Positions 7,962 to 15,740 of a stretch of DNA of 17,499 nt are shown piece by piece. Origin of the DNA: Azoarcus sp. (GTDB taxonomy: Bacteria > Pseudomonadota > Gammaproteobacteria > Burkholderiales > Rhodocyclaceae). Under the pieces are notes generated by a model that saw only the letters and a program-made list of their open reading frames with translations, was not told where the DNA came from and did no database searches. Where the stretch lies: assembly GCA_031258035.1 (NCBI GenBank), contig JAIRNL010000254.1:1-17499 (forward strand). Reading direction: 5' to 3'. Position 1 is the stretch's first letter; each line of letters starts with the position of its first letter. Made by a program: the position numbers and the translations under genes.

Positions 7962-9097
7962 GCAGCAGACACCGGTTTTTTTTCATGCGGATCCTCGAAG
8001 CCCTGCTGCGTCCGCTCGACCCGATATTGCTCCTGCTTCTCGCCTGCCTGCTGGGTTATGCGGTCGTGATCATGTCGAGCGCCTCTCCCGACCGCATCGA
8101 CTCCCAGCTCCTGCACACCGCCCTCGCACTGGGCCTGATGTGGATCGTAGCCAGCATACCGGCCCACAACCTGCTTTCCATGGCCCCGATGCTCTACATT
8201 GCCGGGGTGGCGTTGCTGGTGCTGGTGCAGCTTTTCGGGGAGACCGCCAAGGGCGCGCAGCGCTGGCTCAACATCGGCTTTACCCGCATCCAGCCTTCGG
8301 AAGTAATGAAAATCGCCATGCCGATGATGATGGCCTGGTTTTTCCAGAAACGCGAAGGTTCCATCGACTGGTGGGTGTTCCTTCTCGGCGCCATCCTGCT
8401 GGCTGTGCCGGTGGGCCTGATCGCCAGGCAACCCGACCTGGGTACCGCCTTGCTGGTGGCCGCGGCGGGGATATACGTCATCTTTTTCGCCGGCCTGTCG
8501 TGGAAACTCATCGCCCCGATAGTGGTCATCGGCATGCTGGGGATCGGCTCCTTCGCCATCTTCGGAGACCAATGGTGCCAGCCGGACGTGGACTGGCCCG
8601 GCCTGAAGGGCTACCAGAGGGATCGCGTCTGCACGCTGCTCGATCCGAAGCTCGATCCGCTCGGCAAGGGATTCCACATCATCCAGTCGACGATCGCCAT
8701 CGGCTCGGGCGGCATCACCGGCAGGGGCTGGATGCTGGGGACGCAGACACACGGCGGTTTTCTGCCGGAGCGCCACACCGACTTCATTTTCGCCGTGCTC
8801 GCGGAGGAACTGGGTCTTGCCGGGGTGCTGCTCTTGCTGGCTCTTTACCTGGCTTTGCTGATGCGGGGCCTGTTCATCGCCGCCATTGCGCCCACCCTGG
8901 GCACGAAGCTGCTGGCTGGTTCGGTGACGATGATTTTTTTCACCTACCTGTTCGTAAACATCGGGATGGTCAGCGGCATCCTGCCGGTCGTGGGAGTACC
9001 CCTGCCTTTCATCAGCTACGGCGGCACCGCGCTCGTGACCCTGTGCGTGGGGGTCGGCATCCTGATGAGCATCCGCCGCAGCTGGCGGGAACGCTGA
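7958..9097 (+). CDS. rodA: RodA, SEDS peptidoglycan glycosyltransferase (rod shape)
   Basis: RodA polymerises lipid II into glycan strands for lateral wall growth, together with PBP2. With the GTG start the product is 379 aa; from the ATG at 7985 it would be 370 aa, exactly the E. coli length. About ten membrane helices are visible. Conserved SEDS blocks include GAQRWLNIG, QPSEVMKIAMP, ARQPDLGTALLV, DPLGKGFHIIQS, IAIGSGG, and PERHTDFIFAVLAEELGL. That last block holds the essential Asp (D275 from the GTG start, the equivalent of E. coli D262). The C-terminal GILPVVGVPLPFISYGGT is also typical. The loop before RVCTLLDP has two cysteines. The GTGA overlap with mrdA implies translational coupling. 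Homologue N-terminal lengths favour the ATG slightly, while the ribosome site favours the GTG. Confidence 0.95.
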   Translation: MSSRHRFFFMRILEALLRPLDPILLLLLACLLGYAVVIMSSASPDRIDSQLLHTALALGLMWIVASIPAHNLLSMAPMLYIAGVALLVLVQLFGETAKGAQRWLNIGFTRIQPSEVMKIAMPMMMAWFFQKREGSIDWWVFLLGAILLAVPVGLIARQPDLGTALLVAAAGIYVIFFAGLSWKLIAPIVVIGMLGIGSFAIFGDQWCQPDVDWPGLKGYQRDRVCTLLDPKLDPLGKGFHIIQSTIAIGSGGITGRGWMLGTQTHGGFLPERHTDFIFAVLAEELGLAGVLLLLALYLALLMRGLFIAAIAPTLGTKLLAGSVTMIFFTYLFVNIGMVSGILPVVGVPLPFISYGGTALVTLCVGVGILMSIRRSWRER

Positions 9098-9117
9098 CGG
9101 GAAGCGAAGGTGTGCCC

Positions 9118-10260
9118 ATGAACGCCAGGGGCGCGACTTTGCGGCGCCTGGGCGCGATGCTTGCGGTGATGCTGATGCTGACCGCCTGTAGCAGCACACC
9201 GTCCCGTAAAAGCAGCACGCCGCCTCGTAAAACGACAGCCAAGGCGCCATCATCACGGCCCGCCGCGAAAACGCGCGTTTCACCCCCCGCGCCCCGCCCT
9301 GCCACGCCAGCCCCCTCCGCGCCGCCCCCCGTCGCATCGCCTCCCGCCACGCCCAGCCGCAATGGCGGCGCTTACTACAAAGACGATGGCCCCGGCGACG
9401 CCCCCCCCGAGGGGCTGGCTTCGCTTCCCGATGCCGCGCCGCGCGCCGAACCGCTTCACCCCCGCGCCAATCGCCCCTATCGCGTGTTTGGCCGGCAGTA
9501 CGTGCCGCGCACCCACCTGGCGCCATACAGCCAACGCGGCGTGGCAAGCTGGTACGGACGCCGCTTCCATGGTTTGCCCACTTCCAGCGGTGAGCGTTAC
9601 GACATGTACGCGATGACCGCCGCGCACCCGACCCTGCCCATCCCGAGCTACGCGCGGGTGACGCATCTGGCCAGCGGCCGCACGGTCGTGGTGCGGGTCA
9701 ATGATCGCGGCCCGTTCCTGCACGGGCGGATCATGGATCTTTCCTACGCCGCGGCCCTGAAGCTCGGCTACCTTGCGGCGGGCAGCGCGGCGGTCGAAGT
9801 CGAGCAGCTTTTGCCCGGCTTCGAGGCCGTGGCCGCGGAAAAAGCGCCATCGCCGCCGCCAGCGCCCCCCGAACCAGCGCCAACCTCCGCGCCGGACGAA
9901 GACCCGCTTGCGCCGCTGGTGGCCGCGATGATGTCACCGGATGCGGCTGCCACCATTCCCGACATAGGTAATATGACACCCGCTGTGGCGAAAACAGATG
10001 CCGAAAGCGTTGAAAACGGGCAGAATCTTTTCCTGCAACTGGGACTATTCACTTTGCGTGACAATGCCGAAGCTCTCCGTTCCCGCGTTCTGGAACGGGT
10101 CGCCGATCTGGACGGGCAACTCGAACTGGAAGTCGGGGAAGGATACTTCCGGCTTTTCGTGGGACCTTATGCTTCCCTCGGCGCCGCGCGCGCGGCGGCC
10201 GAGCGTCTTGGTGAGTCGTTGAATATCCAGCCATTCGCGGTCTGGCGCAAAAAGCCCTGA
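9118..10260 (+). CDS. rlpA: RlpA, septal-ring lytic transglycosylase lipoprotein with SPOR domain
   Basis: RlpA cleaves glycan strands lacking stem peptides and is an outer-membrane lipoprotein localised by its SPOR domain. The product is 380 aa. A signal peptide ends in lipobox LTAC (C24 would be lipidated), followed by a Ser/Thr/Pro/Lys/Ala-rich linker to about residue 120. The double-psi beta-barrel domain begins GVASWYG at 141-147. It keeps E159, H170 and D196 at the same spacing as the catalytic E120, H131 and D157 of P. aeruginosa RlpA (from memory), so it should be active, unlike E. coli RlpA. A second Pro-rich linker leads to a SPOR domain at about 303-378. The ATG at 9118 has AAGG 7 nt upstream (9107-9110) and follows rodA by 20 bp. 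Confidence 0.95.
   Translation: MNARGATLRRLGAMLAVMLMLTACSSTPSRKSSTPPRKTTAKAPSSRPAAKTRVSPPAPRPATPAPSAPPPVASPPATPSRNGGAYYKDDGPGDAPPEGLASLPDAAPRAEPLHPRANRPYRVFGRQYVPRTHLAPYSQRGVASWYGRRFHGLPTSSGERYDMYAMTAAHPTLPIPSYARVTHLASGRTVVVRVNDRGPFLHGRIMDLSYAAALKLGYLAAGSAAVEVEQLLPGFEAVAAEKAPSPPPAPPEPAPTSAPDEDPLAPLVAAMMSPDAAATIPDIGNMTPAVAKTDAESVENGQNLFLQLGLFTLRDNAEALRSRVLERVADLDGQLELEVGEGYFRLFVGPYASLGAARAAAERLGESLNIQPFAVWRKKP
9190..9231 (+). repeat. Two tandem 21-bp imperfect direct repeats in the rlpA linker
   Basis: Copy 1 is 9190-9210 and copy 2 is 9211-9231. They match at 18 of 21 bases and encode SSTPSRK followed by SSTPPRK, just after the lipidated cysteine of RlpA. The low-complexity, positively charged linker may vary in length by slippage. 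Only two copies are present here. Confidence 0.7.
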
Positions 10261-10323
10261 TTCGGCTCGGGGCTGGCGCGCATCTTGCCGGAACGCGCGG
10301 GCGTCATCATTCTGGGCTGTGCC

Positions 10324-13300
10324 GTGGATTTCTGGCTGAAACTTTCCGTTCGCGTTCGTCTGATCCTGCTTTTCATAGCGATCAAGGTCGTGCCCCTGGT
10401 CATGCTGGTGCTGATTGCCTGGAACCAGACGCGGGAGACGGTCGGCCACCTCGGCGACCAGATCAACGACCTGGTCGGCGTCGCCAACCGGGCCATCCAC
10501 ACCGTCGGCGACAAGGCGATCGACGACGCGGTCAACGCGCTCGATACCCGCGCCCGCGACGAAATCGAGCGCCTGACCACCGACACCGCGCAGAAAGTGG
10601 CGGATTTTCTCTACGGGCGCGATGCCGACATCCTCTACGCCGCCACGCTCGACCCGGGCGCGAGCGCCTATCGCAACTTCATCGAACAGAAACGCCGCGA
10701 CCTGATCGTGCACGGCAAATGGCGCCTGAACGCGGCCGGCACCGACTGGGAACCAGAAAGCGTGCCGCCCGTCGATCCCTATGAAGCGATGCCGGGCAGC
10801 CGCGACAACGCCACCAATTTCCATTACCGTCCGCCGGTGACGCTGAAACGCGAGAAGCTGCCGCTTTACCTGGAAATGACCTTCGTCGGGCTGGACGGCA
10901 GGGAAAAGGCGAAGGTCACGACATCCCCGCGCCTCGATCCGGCGCTGAAGGACATTTCACAGCGGCGCAACACCTATGCCAGGGCGGAGACCTATTTCGC
11001 GGCCCTCAAGCGCCTCAGACCCGGCGAAATCTACGTCTCCGAGGTCATCGGCGCCTACATCGGCACGCCGATCATCGGCAAATTCACCCCGCAGGCCGCC
11101 AAAGAGCGCGGCATCCCGTTCGAGCCGGAAAAACACGCCTATGCCGGCAAGGAAAACCCCGTCGGCAAACGCTTCCAGGGCATCGTGCGCTGGGCGACGC
11201 CGGTGAGCCGGGGCGGCAGGATCGTGGGCTGGGTGACACTGGCCCTGAACCACGACCACCTGATGTCATTTACCGACCACATCGTGCCTTCCGAAGAACG
11301 CTACCGCGACATCAACGACGCCTTCGACGGCAATTACGCCTTCATCTGGGACTACAAGGGCCGCAGCATCGTCCATCCCCGCCACCATTCCATCGTCGGC
11401 TACGACGAAAACGGCGAGCCGGAAATCCCCTGGCTGGAAGACACGGTATACGAAGATTTCCGGAAGAGCGGCAAAAGCTGGGCCGAATACATGCAAACGG
11501 CGCCGACCTTCGTCGACCAGTTGCAGAGCCGCAAACCGGCGCCGGCGCTCACCGCGCGCGGCGATGTCGGCCTCGATTGCCGCTGGCTCAACTTCGCCCC
11601 GCAATGCTCTGGCTGGTACAACCTTGCCGAGCAGGGCGGCTCCGGCTCCTTCCTCATCCTGTGGAGCGGCCTGTGGAAACTGACCACGACCGCCGCCATT
11701 CCCTATTACACCGGGCGATACAGCCCCGAGGCCGCGGGCAACAGGCGCGGCTTCGGCATCGTCACCATCGGCGCGAACGTCAATGACTTCCACCGCGCCG
11801 CCAACGAATCCAGGGAGCGCCTCGACGGCATCATCAAACAGTCCAACGACGACATGCTCGCGCACGGCGCCGAGGCCGACCGCGCCCTGCACGACGACCT
11901 TGCGCGGGCGGCCTCGGAACTGGCGATTTCCACCTTCATCCTGATCGCGGCGGTGATCGCCATCGCCATCTGGATGGCGTCTTTCCTGTCGAAGAAGATC
12001 GCCTGGCTCAACGACGGCCTCAACCGTTACCGATTCGGAGAAAAAGATTTCCGCTTCCAGTACAAATACCATGACGAAATCACCTCCCTGGCTGCCACCT
12101 TCAACGAAATGGCGGCCACCCTGAACGACAACGTCGCCGAACTGAAAAAAGAGATCGCGGATCGCACCCGGGCCGAGGAAGAATTGCACAGCATCCGCGG
12201 CAGCCTGGAGACCATCGTCGCCAAGCGCACGCACGAACTCTCGGAAACCAACCGCCAGCTTTCCGAAGAAATCAACATCCGCCGCATCGCCGAAGAAAAA
12301 GCGCAATACCTGGCGGGACACGATCCACTGACCGGCCTCGCCAATCGCATGCTGTTCAACGAACAACTGCAAAAGGCCATCGCCCAGGGCGAACGCACCG
12401 GCAAATACGGCGCGCTGCTCTTTTTCGACCTCGACCGCTTCAAGCACATCAACGACACGCTGGGGCACGCGGTGGGCGATGCCTTTCTCGTCCAGATGGC
12501 AACTGTCCTGCAAAGCCGGGTGCGCAGGGTGGATACCGCGGCGCGGCTGGGCGGCGACGAATTCGCCGTCATCATGAGCGGCCTCGACAAGCCGGCAGAC
12601 GCCGCCATCCTGGCTCAGGATATCCTGGACAAACTGCGGCCGCCGGTCATGCTCGCCGGGCACGAACTGGCCATCCGCGCCAGCATCGGCATCGCCACCT
12701 TCCAGAGCCGGAAAAATGGCGGAAACCCCGAAGAGATCATCAAGAACGCCGACATGGCGATGTACATGTCCAAGACGGAAGGGGGCATGCGCTACCAATT
12801 CTTCGAGGCAAAAATACAGAACACGCTGTCCGCCTCCGCCCGCCTGGAAAAAGAATTGCGCCTCGCCCTGGACGAACGCCAGTTCATCCCCTATTTCCAG
12901 CCGCTCTACCACACCGTCGAACGCCGCGTGCTGTTCTTCGAAGTGCTGGCTCGCTGGCTGCACCCGGCGAAAGGCGTATTGCTGCCCTGCGACTTCATCG
13001 AGGCCGCCGACCGGAGCGGACTGATGCGGGAAATCGATGCCCAGATCATCCACATGGCGTGCTCGCTGGCTCAGGAATGGCTGGCTGCGGGCCTGTTCTC
13101 TGGTCGGCTTTCGCTCAACATCTCGCCCCGGTATTTCGAGCAACAAGACTTTGCCGCGCACGTCCGCGCCGTTCTGGACGCGCATCAGTTCGCCGCGCGG
13201 CACCTGGCTTTTGAAATATCGGAATACACCCTCCTGCAAGGCTTCGCCCAGACCGCGGCGACGCTCGAAGCCCTGCGCAAAATGGGCATCGTGATCGTCA

Positions 13301-13614
13301 TCGACCGTCTGGTGGTCGAACGCACCGCGCTTGGCAACCTGTTCGACTACCCGGTCGATGCGATCAAGATCGACCGCGCCTTCACAGCCAGGATCGGCGA
13401 ACCCCGGGTGGATTCCATGATCGCCGCCATCGCCGGCGTGGCGCGCGCCATGGACGTGTGCCTGATCGCGGAAGGGGTGGAAAACGAAACGCAATGGGAA
13501 TACTTCCAGAGCATGCGCTGCGAAATCATCCAGGGCTACAAACATGCCCGCCCGATGAACGCGGAAGACACGCGCGCCTATCTCGTCCAGCCCCGGGCGG
13601 CGGACGACGCCTGA
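10324..13614 (+). CDS. Membrane-bound periplasmic sensor with HAMP, GGDEF and degenerate EAL domains
   Basis: A predicted cyclic-di-GMP signalling protein of 1096 aa. Order: TM1 (about 12-33); periplasmic domain of some 500 residues, probably double-Cache-like; TM2 (533-555); HAMP (about 555-610); coiled coil (to about 660); GGDEF domain (about 664-826); EAL domain (about 840-1090). The GGDEF motif at 743-747 is intact, with inhibitory site R734-RVD five residues before it, so diguanylate cyclase activity is likely. In the EAL domain EVL (E873), N932, E964, D994, K1015, E1050 and Q1070 remain. However, loop 6 (DDFGTG) has become DRLVVE, with R995 replacing the second metal-binding Asp, so phosphodiesterase activity is doubtful. 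I chose GTG 10324 (MDFWLKLSVRVRL); TTG 10285 is the alternative, and neither has a strong ribosome site. The gene sits between rlpA and dacA. The ligand is unknown. Confidence 0.9.
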   Translation: MDFWLKLSVRVRLILLFIAIKVVPLVMLVLIAWNQTRETVGHLGDQINDLVGVANRAIHTVGDKAIDDAVNALDTRARDEIERLTTDTAQKVADFLYGRDADILYAATLDPGASAYRNFIEQKRRDLIVHGKWRLNAAGTDWEPESVPPVDPYEAMPGSRDNATNFHYRPPVTLKREKLPLYLEMTFVGLDGREKAKVTTSPRLDPALKDISQRRNTYARAETYFAALKRLRPGEIYVSEVIGAYIGTPIIGKFTPQAAKERGIPFEPEKHAYAGKENPVGKRFQGIVRWATPVSRGGRIVGWVTLALNHDHLMSFTDHIVPSEERYRDINDAFDGNYAFIWDYKGRSIVHPRHHSIVGYDENGEPEIPWLEDTVYEDFRKSGKSWAEYMQTAPTFVDQLQSRKPAPALTARGDVGLDCRWLNFAPQCSGWYNLAEQGGSGSFLILWSGLWKLTTTAAIPYYTGRYSPEAAGNRRGFGIVTIGANVNDFHRAANESRERLDGIIKQSNDDMLAHGAEADRALHDDLARAASELAISTFILIAAVIAIAIWMASFLSKKIAWLNDGLNRYRFGEKDFRFQYKYHDEITSLAATFNEMAATLNDNVAELKKEIADRTRAEEELHSIRGSLETIVAKRTHELSETNRQLSEEINIRRIAEEKAQYLAGHDPLTGLANRMLFNEQLQKAIAQGERTGKYGALLFFDLDRFKHINDTLGHAVGDAFLVQMATVLQSRVRRVDTAARLGGDEFAVIMSGLDKPADAAILAQDILDKLRPPVMLAGHELAIRASIGIATFQSRKNGGNPEEIIKNADMAMYMSKTEGGMRYQFFEAKIQNTLSASARLEKELRLALDERQFIPYFQPLYHTVERRVLFFEVLARWLHPAKGVLLPCDFIEAADRSGLMREIDAQIIHMACSLAQEWLAAGLFSGRLSLNISPRYFEQQDFAAHVRAVLDAHQFAARHLAFEISEYTLLQGFAQTAATLEALRKMGIVIVIDRLVVERTALGNLFDYPVDAIKIDRAFTARIGEPRVDSMIAAIAGVARAMDVCLIAEGVENETQWEYFQSMRCEIIQGYKHARPMNAEDTRAYLVQPRAADDA

Positions 13615-13687
13615 TTTCGCGCATGCCCGCGACGCGGCCTATAATTCCGGTCTTTATCAACCTCGTCTTTTTCCCGGTACCGGATCA
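13615..13687 (+). promoter_or_regulatory. Promoter region of dacA with consensus -10 TATAAT
   Basis: The 73-bp gap after the GGDEF/EAL gene contains a perfect TATAAT at 13640-13645, about 40 bp before the dacA start. The -35 region is weak (TTCGCG at 13616-13621 with an 18-bp spacer is the best I see). A 10-bp palindrome, CCGGTACCGG, at 13674-13683 overlaps the only Shine-Dalgarno-like bases (GGA). This suggests that dacA-dat-ybeD-lipB-lipA has its own promoter, separate from the mre operon. No terminator hairpin with a T-run is evident for the upstream gene. Confidence 0.55.
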
Positions 13688-14836
13688 ATGTCAATGCGCT
13701 TTCCCACTCCACGTCTCTTCATCGCGTCGCTCTTTGCCATATTCTCCTGCGCGGCATTCGCGCAAAATGTTCCCGCGCCGGTGCTGGCCGCAAAATCCTG
13801 GATACTGATCGACCATGCCACCGGCCAGATACTGGCCAGCAAAGACCCGGACACCCGCATCGAACCCGCCTCGCTCACCAAGCTGATGACGGCGTACATC
13901 ACCTTCTCGGCCCTGAAGGCGGGCACGATCACCGAAGACCAGTTGGTACTGGTATCCGCCAGGGCCTGGCAACAGGAAGGCTCGCGCATGTTCATCCAGG
14001 TAGATACCCAGGTGACGGTCGGCGAGCTGATCCGCGGCGTCATCGTCCAATCGGGCAACGATGCCTGCGTCGCGCTCGCCGAACTGCTGGCTGGCAGCGA
14101 AGAAGCCTTCGCCACCCTGATGAACCGCGAAGCCGAACGCCTGGGCATGAAGAACACCCACTTCACCAACGCCAACGGCCTGCCCGACCCCAATCTCTAC
14201 ACCACCGCGCACGACCTGTCGATTCTCGCCAGCGCCATCATCCGCGAATTCCCCGAGTATTACGGCCTCTACTCGATCAGATCCTTCACCTACAACAAAA
14301 TCACCCAACCCAACCGCAACCGCCTGCTCTACCTCGACCCCACCGTCGACGGCATGAAAACCGGCCACACCGACGCCGCCGGCTACTGCCTGGTATCCAG
14401 CGCCCTGCGCGGGCCGCGGCGGCTGATATCGGTAGTGCTCGGCACCAAATCCGAGAGCGTGCGCGCGCAGGAATCGCTCAAGCTGCTCAATTACGGCTTC
14501 CAGTTCTACGACACGGTGCGGGTCTATGCCGCCGATCAGATACTGTCGCAGTTCCGGGTATGGAAAGGGGCATCGAACCAGGTCGACGTCGGCTTCACCC
14601 AGGACTTCCTTCTCTCCCTGCCGCGCGACAAAGCCAACAAGATCGAAGTCGTCCTTGAAAGCCGCCAGCCGGTACTCGCCCCACTCGCCAGGGGGCAGGA
14701 AATCGGCACCCTCAAACTCACCGTCGCCGGCGAACCTTACGGCGAGTACCCGGTGACCGCGCTCTCCGACGTCCCGCTTGCCGGCTTCTTCGGCCGCCTG
14801 TGGGACGCAATCGTGATGTGGTTCAAAAACCTCTGA
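13688..14836 (+). CDS. dacA: D-alanyl-D-alanine carboxypeptidase, PBP5/6 family
   Basis: This low-molecular-mass PBP removes the terminal D-Ala from pentapeptide stems in the periplasm. The product is 382 aa. It has a Sec signal peptide with a likely cut after AFA (residue 25). The catalytic motifs are all present: S62-LTK (S62, K65), S122-GN, and K224-TG in DGMKTGHTDAAGY. A C-terminal beta domain (about 285-360) is followed by an amphipathic helix (FFGRLWDAIVMWFKNL) that anchors it to the membrane surface. A second ATG at 13694 is spaced better from the GGA at 13682-13684, so the protein may start two residues later. Betaproteobacterial orthologues are often labelled dacC; I use dacA because the order rlpA-dacA-ybeD-lipB matches E. 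coli. Confidence 0.95.
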   Translation: MSMRFPTPRLFIASLFAIFSCAAFAQNVPAPVLAAKSWILIDHATGQILASKDPDTRIEPASLTKLMTAYITFSALKAGTITEDQLVLVSARAWQQEGSRMFIQVDTQVTVGELIRGVIVQSGNDACVALAELLAGSEEAFATLMNREAERLGMKNTHFTNANGLPDPNLYTTAHDLSILASAIIREFPEYYGLYSIRSFTYNKITQPNRNRLLYLDPTVDGMKTGHTDAAGYCLVSSALRGPRRLISVVLGTKSESVRAQESLKLLNYGFQFYDTVRVYAADQILSQFRVWKGASNQVDVGFTQDFLLSLPRDKANKIEVVLESRQPVLAPLARGQEIGTLKLTVAGEPYGEYPVTALSDVPLAGFFGRLWDAIVMWFKNL

Positions 14837-14882
14837 CCGCGCGCGGCGCGTCCAGGGCGGGCACCAACGGAAGGACGACCCC

Positions 14883-15740
14883 ATGAGCCTGTGCCATCTC
14901 GACGGCAATGACCTGCCGCTGGCTGAAGCGCGCCTGTCCCCGCTCGACCGCGGCTTCCTGTTCGGCGACGGCGCCTACGAAGTCATCCCCGCCTACTCGC
15001 GGCGCCCATTTCGCCTCGCCGAACACCTCGCCCGCCTGGAAAACACCCTGGAAGCCCTCCGCCTGCCCAACCCCCACCCCGCCGCGGCCTGGGCGGAAAT
15101 CATCGCCAGAGTGATCGCCGGCAACCCGTGGGAAGATCAATCGGTCTATCTGCAAGTCACCCGCGGCGCCGATCGCGTGCGCCGACACGCCTTTCCGGTG
15201 CCGACCCGCCCGACCGTATTCCTCATGAGCGAACCCCTCCCCCTCCCCGGACAAACGCAACTCGACAACGGCGTCAGCGCGGTCAGCGCCGCCGACTACC
15301 GCTGGCTGCGCTGCGACCTCAAGACCGTCGCCCTCCTGGCCAACTGCCTGTTGCGGCAACAGGCTGTCGAAGCCGGCTGCGCCGAAACCCTCCTTTTCCG
15401 CGACGGCTTCCTCACCGAAGGCGCCGCCTCCAACATCTTCGCCGTGCGCGCGGGCGTACTGCTCGCGCCGCCCAGAAACGCGCTCCTGCTGCCCGGCATC
15501 ACCCGCGATCTCATCCTCGAACTCGCAGCCAGCCACGGCATGCCGCACGAAGTGCGCGCAATCTCCGAAACCGAAGTCCGCACCGCCGACGAACTGTGGA
15601 TGACCTCCTCGACCAAGGAAGTGCTCCCCATCGTCACCCTCGACGGCCAACCCATCGGCGACGGACGCCCCGGCGAACTCGCGCGCCGCATGCACGGCTG
15701 GTACCGGGATTTCAGGGACGCGGAGACGCGCCGTGGCTGA
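14883..15740 (+). CDS. dat: D-amino-acid aminotransferase (class IV, PLP-dependent)
   Basis: A fold-type IV PLP aminotransferase of 285 aa that probably interconverts D-Ala and D-Glu with their 2-oxo acids. Evidence: LDRGFLFGDGAYEV at 21-34, the Schiff-base lysine K147 in CDLKTVALLANCL, and E179 in LTEGAASNIF, which contacts the PLP pyridine nitrogen in this fold. The later LLPGITRDLILELA and TSSTKEVLPI blocks are also family-typical. The ATG at 14883 has a good GGAAGGA site at 14869-14875. It starts 46 bp after dacA and overlaps ybeD by 8 bp, so it belongs to this operon. Branched-chain aminotransferase (IlvE) and aminodeoxychorismate lyase share the fold. The D-amino-acid role is preferred from the motifs and the neighbouring D-Ala carboxypeptidase, but substrate is inferred. 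Confidence 0.88.
   Translation: MSLCHLDGNDLPLAEARLSPLDRGFLFGDGAYEVIPAYSRRPFRLAEHLARLENTLEALRLPNPHPAAAWAEIIARVIAGNPWEDQSVYLQVTRGADRVRRHAFPVPTRPTVFLMSEPLPLPGQTQLDNGVSAVSAADYRWLRCDLKTVALLANCLLRQQAVEAGCAETLLFRDGFLTEGAASNIFAVRAGVLLAPPRNALLLPGITRDLILELAASHGMPHEVRAISETEVRTADELWMTSSTKEVLPIVTLDGQPIGDGRPGELARRMHGWYRDFRDAETRRG

Noticed and set aside
8140..9117. N-terminal extension of the rlpA frame upstream across rodA
   Set aside because: The extension is a frame-shifted reading of rodA. The ATG at 9118 gives a proper lipoprotein signal and has a ribosome site.
7844..9547. 567-codon minus-strand frame opposite rodA and rlpA
   Set aside because: Antisense shadow without a domain; the SEDS and RlpA reading frames are certain.
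10261..10323. Possible terminator after rlpA (GCGCG...CGCGC)
   Set aside because: The stem is only five pairs with a long loop and no following T-run.
11266..13545. 759-codon minus-strand frame opposite the GGDEF/EAL gene
   Set aside because: Antisense shadow of a gene with clear HAMP, GGDEF and EAL domains; composition is typical of reverse-complement reading.
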